Made by a program: the position numbers and the translations under genes | Assembly (NCBI RefSeq): GCF_027925525.1 | Contig: NZ_BSDJ01000039.1 | Coordinates: 1-64,000, forward strand | DNA: 64,000 bases | Reading direction: 5' to 3' | Origin: Paenibacillus tyrphae | GTDB taxonomy: Bacteria; Bacillota; Bacilli; Paenibacillales; NBRC-103111 | Part shown: positions 61,966-64,000 of the stretch, piece after piece | Layout: every line of letters begins with the position of its first letter | Position numbering within the stretch: position 1 is the stretch's first letter | The notes under the pieces: generated by a model | The model's input: the letters and a program-made list of their open reading frames with translations, nothing else | Database searches by the model: none | Told to the model about the DNA's origin: nothing

Positions 61966-62661
61966 TTGCATTTGCGTATGGAAGAGTGGAAGCATGTGTT
62001 TAAACTTGATCCGGACCGGGAGATCGGCGACGAAGCGCTTGAGCGCATCTGCCTCTCCGGCACCGATGCGGTGATGGTCGGCGGCTCGTCCGGCGTCACC
62101 TTCGACAATACCGTCGACCTGCTGGCGCGCATCCGTCGGTATGAAGTGCCGTGCATCTTGGAAGTGTCGGACACGGAAGCGATCGTGCCGGGGTTTGACT
62201 TGTTTATGATCCCGATCGTATTGAACGCCGGGGACACGCAGTGGATCGTCGGACGACATCAGCAGGCGCTGAAGGAATACGGCGCAATTCTGGATTGGGA
62301 CGAGCTCGTCCCCGAAGGCTATATTATAATGAACGGCGATTCAACGGCGGCCAAGCTGACCGAAGCCGACGTGCGGCTCGATGCGAAAGATGTGGAGGCC
62401 TATGCCCGCATCGCCGATCGTTTGTTCCGCTGCCCGATCGTTTATTTGGAATATAGCGGCGTGTTCGGCGATATGGAGCTGGTTGGTCGGGTGAAGCGGC
62501 TGCTTTCCCAGTCGCGATTGTTTTACGGCGGCGGCATCGACAGCCCGGAGAAAGCGCGCGAGGCGGCCAAGGCGGCGCATACCGTCATCGTAGGCAACGC
62601 GGTATACGACGATCTTGAGCGAGCGCTGGCCACGGTTCCAGCGGTAATGGAAATGCAGTAG
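61966..62661 (+). CDS. pcrB: Heptaprenylglyceryl phosphate synthase
   Basis: PcrB joins heptaprenyl diphosphate to glycerol-1-phosphate, giving archaeal-type ether lipids found in Bacillales. The 231-residue TIM barrel shows FKLDPDRE near the start, [24 protein letters not shown] and the phosphate-binding [11 protein letters not shown]...VVGNAVYD-like end. TTG 61966 is chosen because AGGAGG lies 8 nt upstream; ATG 61978 is a possible alternative. An extended -10 (TGGTATAAT, 61811-61819) probably starts the transcript. pcrA follows after 16 nt, the usual Bacillales pair. Confidence 0.94.
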   Translation: MHLRMEEWKHVFKLDPDREIGDEALERICLSGTDAVMVGGSSGVTFDNTVDLLARIRRYEVPCILEVSDTEAIVPGFDLFMIPIVLNAGDTQWIVGRHQQALKEYGAILDWDELVPEGYIIMNGDSTAAKLTEADVRLDAKDVEAYARIADRLFRCPIVYLEYSGVFGDMELVGRVKRLLSQSRLFYGGGIDSPEKAREAAKAAHTVIVGNAVYDDLERALATVPAVMEMQ

Positions 62662-62677
62662 AAAGGAAATAAGAATA

Positions 62678-64000
62678 ATGATCAATGAACCTATCGATAT
62701 ACTCAAAGCGATTCAAAAGCTCAACCCGCAGCAAAGACGCGCCGTCGAAGCGACGGAAGGACCTTTGCTGATCATGGCCGGGGCAGGCAGCGGCAAAACC
62801 CGCGTGCTGACGCACCGGATCGCTTACTTGATCGCGACGCGCAAAGCGGCGCCGTGGAGCATTTTGGCCATTACGTTTACGAACAAAGCGGCGAGGGAGA
62901 TGCAGGAGCGCGTCAGCGCCCTCGTCGGCCCGCAGGGGCAGGATATTTGGGTATCCACCTTCCACTCGATGTGCGTGCGTATTTTGCGCCGGGATATCTC
63001 ACGGATCGGCTTCACGTCGAATTTTACGATTCTCGATTCGGGCGACCAACTGTCCGTGATCAAAAATTGCATGAAAGAAATGAACATCGACTCCAAAAAA
63101 TTCGAGCCCAAAGCGGTTCAGGCCGCCATCAGCAACGCCAAGAACGAGCTGCTGACACCGGAGAAGTTCGAGCGCAAAATCGGCGATTACTTCGACGGCA
63201 TCGTCGCCAAAGTATACTCGTCCTACCAGCGCAAGCTGAAGGCCAATAACTCGCTCGATTTCGACGATCTGATCATGACGACGATCGAGCTGTTCCAGCA
63301 AGTGCCCGAGGTGCTTGATTTTTACCAGAACAAGTTTCAGTACCTTCATGTCGACGAATATCAGGATACGAACCGCGCCCAGTATATGCTGTGCCGGATG
63401 CTGGCCGACAAGTACAAGCGAATTTGCGTCGTCGGCGACAGCGACCAGTCGATTTACCGCTGGCGCGGGGCCGATATCAGCAACATTCTCGATTTCGAAA
63501 AAGATTACCCGAACGCCACCACCATTTTGCTCGAGCAAAATTACCGCTCGACCTCGAATATCTTGAACGCCGCGAACAAAGTGATCGCCAACAACACCGG
63601 ACGCAAGCCCAAAAACCTGTGGACCGATAAGGGCGATGGGCAAAAAATCCGGCTTTACCAAGCCGATTCCGAGCATGAGGAAGGCTACTTCATCACCGGC
63701 GAAATCCGCAAGAATGTGGACAAAGGCCGCCGGTTCAGCGATCATGCCATATTGTACCGCACGAACGCGCAGTCCCGGGTCGTCGAGGAAATTTTGATCA
63801 AGTCAGATATTCCTTACCAGATCGTAGGCGGCATCAAGTTCTACGACCGTAAAGAGATCAAGGACATTCTCGCCTACCTGCGGCTCATCTCGAACCCGGA
63901 CGACGACATCAGCTTTGCGCGGATCGTCAATGTGCCGAAGCGGGGCATCGGGGATACGACGGTCGAGCGGCTGGGGGCAGCGGCGGGACAATTCGGCGTA
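62678..64000 (+). CDS. pcrA: ATP-dependent DNA helicase PcrA (truncated by window end)
   Basis: An essential 3'-5' UvrD-type helicase acting in repair and plasmid replication. From ATG 62678 (after GAAAGGAAA) 441 codons run to the window edge without a stop. Visible are the Q motif LNPQQRRAV, Walker [12 protein letters not shown], motif Ia [11 protein letters not shown], motif [10 protein letters not shown], motif [16 protein letters not shown] and QNYRS. The missing part would hold domains 2A/2B completion and motifs V-VI. Confidence 0.96.
   Translation, partial: MINEPIDILKAIQKLNPQQRRAVEATEGPLLIMAGAGSGKTRVLTHRIAYLIATRKAAPWSILAITFTNKAAREMQERVSALVGPQGQDIWVSTFHSMCVRILRRDISRIGFTSNFTILDSGDQLSVIKNCMKEMNIDSKKFEPKAVQAAISNAKNELLTPEKFERKIGDYFDGIVAKVYSSYQRKLKANNSLDFDDLIMTTIELFQQVPEVLDFYQNKFQYLHVDEYQDTNRAQYMLCRMLADKYKRICVVGDSDQSIYRWRGADISNILDFEKDYPNATTILLEQNYRSTSNILNAANKVIANNTGRKPKNLWTDKGDGQKIRLYQADSEHEEGYFITGEIRKNVDKGRRFSDHAILYRTNAQSRVVEEILIKSDIPYQIVGGIKFYDRKEIKDILAYLRLISNPDDDISFARIVNVPKRGIGDTTVERLGAAAGQFGV

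Overview
The window comes from an aerobic to facultative, motile, endospore-forming low-GC-type Firmicute whose DNA is nonetheless moderately GC-rich. It is most likely a Paenibacillus or Cohnella relative (order Bacillales). The evidence is the Bacillus-type backbone csp-hpf-secA-prfB ... ftsE-ftsX-ctp-minJ ... motAB ... uvrB-uvrA ... pcrB-pcrA, spore-coat-like proteins, a PcrB heptaprenylglyceryl-phosphate synthase, strong GGAGG ribosome sites, sigma-A promoters, and an RF2 gene that needs a +1 frameshift. No rRNA, tRNA, CRISPR array or complete insertion sequence was seen.

Layout. 1-530: AT-richer leader with a cluster of four near-consensus DnaA boxes. 530-6550: cold-shock protein, hibernation factor, SecA, RF2 and a YitT membrane protein. 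6.6-10.4 kb (minus): FdhD, a FdhF/YdeP-type molybdopterin oxidoreductase and a DUF2294 protein. 10.5-18.9 kb: arginine operon argCJBDFGH behind two ARG boxes. 18.9-20.4 kb (minus): VanW-family protein. 20.7-26.8 kb: ftsE, ftsX, M23 peptidase, S41 protease and a MinJ-like PDZ protein. 26.9-28.4 kb (minus): motA-motB. 28.7-33.6 kb: uvrB-uvrA behind a LexA box. 33.7-36.3 kb: gene remnant and small or solitary genes. 36.3-43.5 kb (minus): an accessory operon described below. 43.8-49.7 kb: small membrane protein, MocR regulator, GGDEF protein, U32 protein. 50.0-54.2 kb: Gld-type ABC transporter with GldG and DUF4340 proteins. 54.4-55.7 kb: CotF-like spore proteins. 56.3-61.0 kb: Bce-type two-component system and ABC exporter with a recognisable BceR box. 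61.1-64.0 kb: lipoprotein, pcrB and the start of pcrA.

The most interesting locus is the minus-strand operon at 36318-43532. Starting from a sigma-A promoter it encodes a membrane-anchored FG-GAP/VCBS-repeat protein, an acyl-carrier-like protein, a class II aminoacyl-tRNA-synthetase-like protein with the features of amino acid:[carrier protein] ligases, a DltD-like SGNH protein, a previously easy-to-miss 36-residue DltX-like peptide ending FIYEGF, and a DltB-like MBOAT. It looks like a D-alanylation (Dlt) type pathway in which the adenylation enzyme DltA is replaced by a synthetase-like ligase. I infer that it transfers an amino acid (glycine or alanine by family precedent) to an extracellular polymer.
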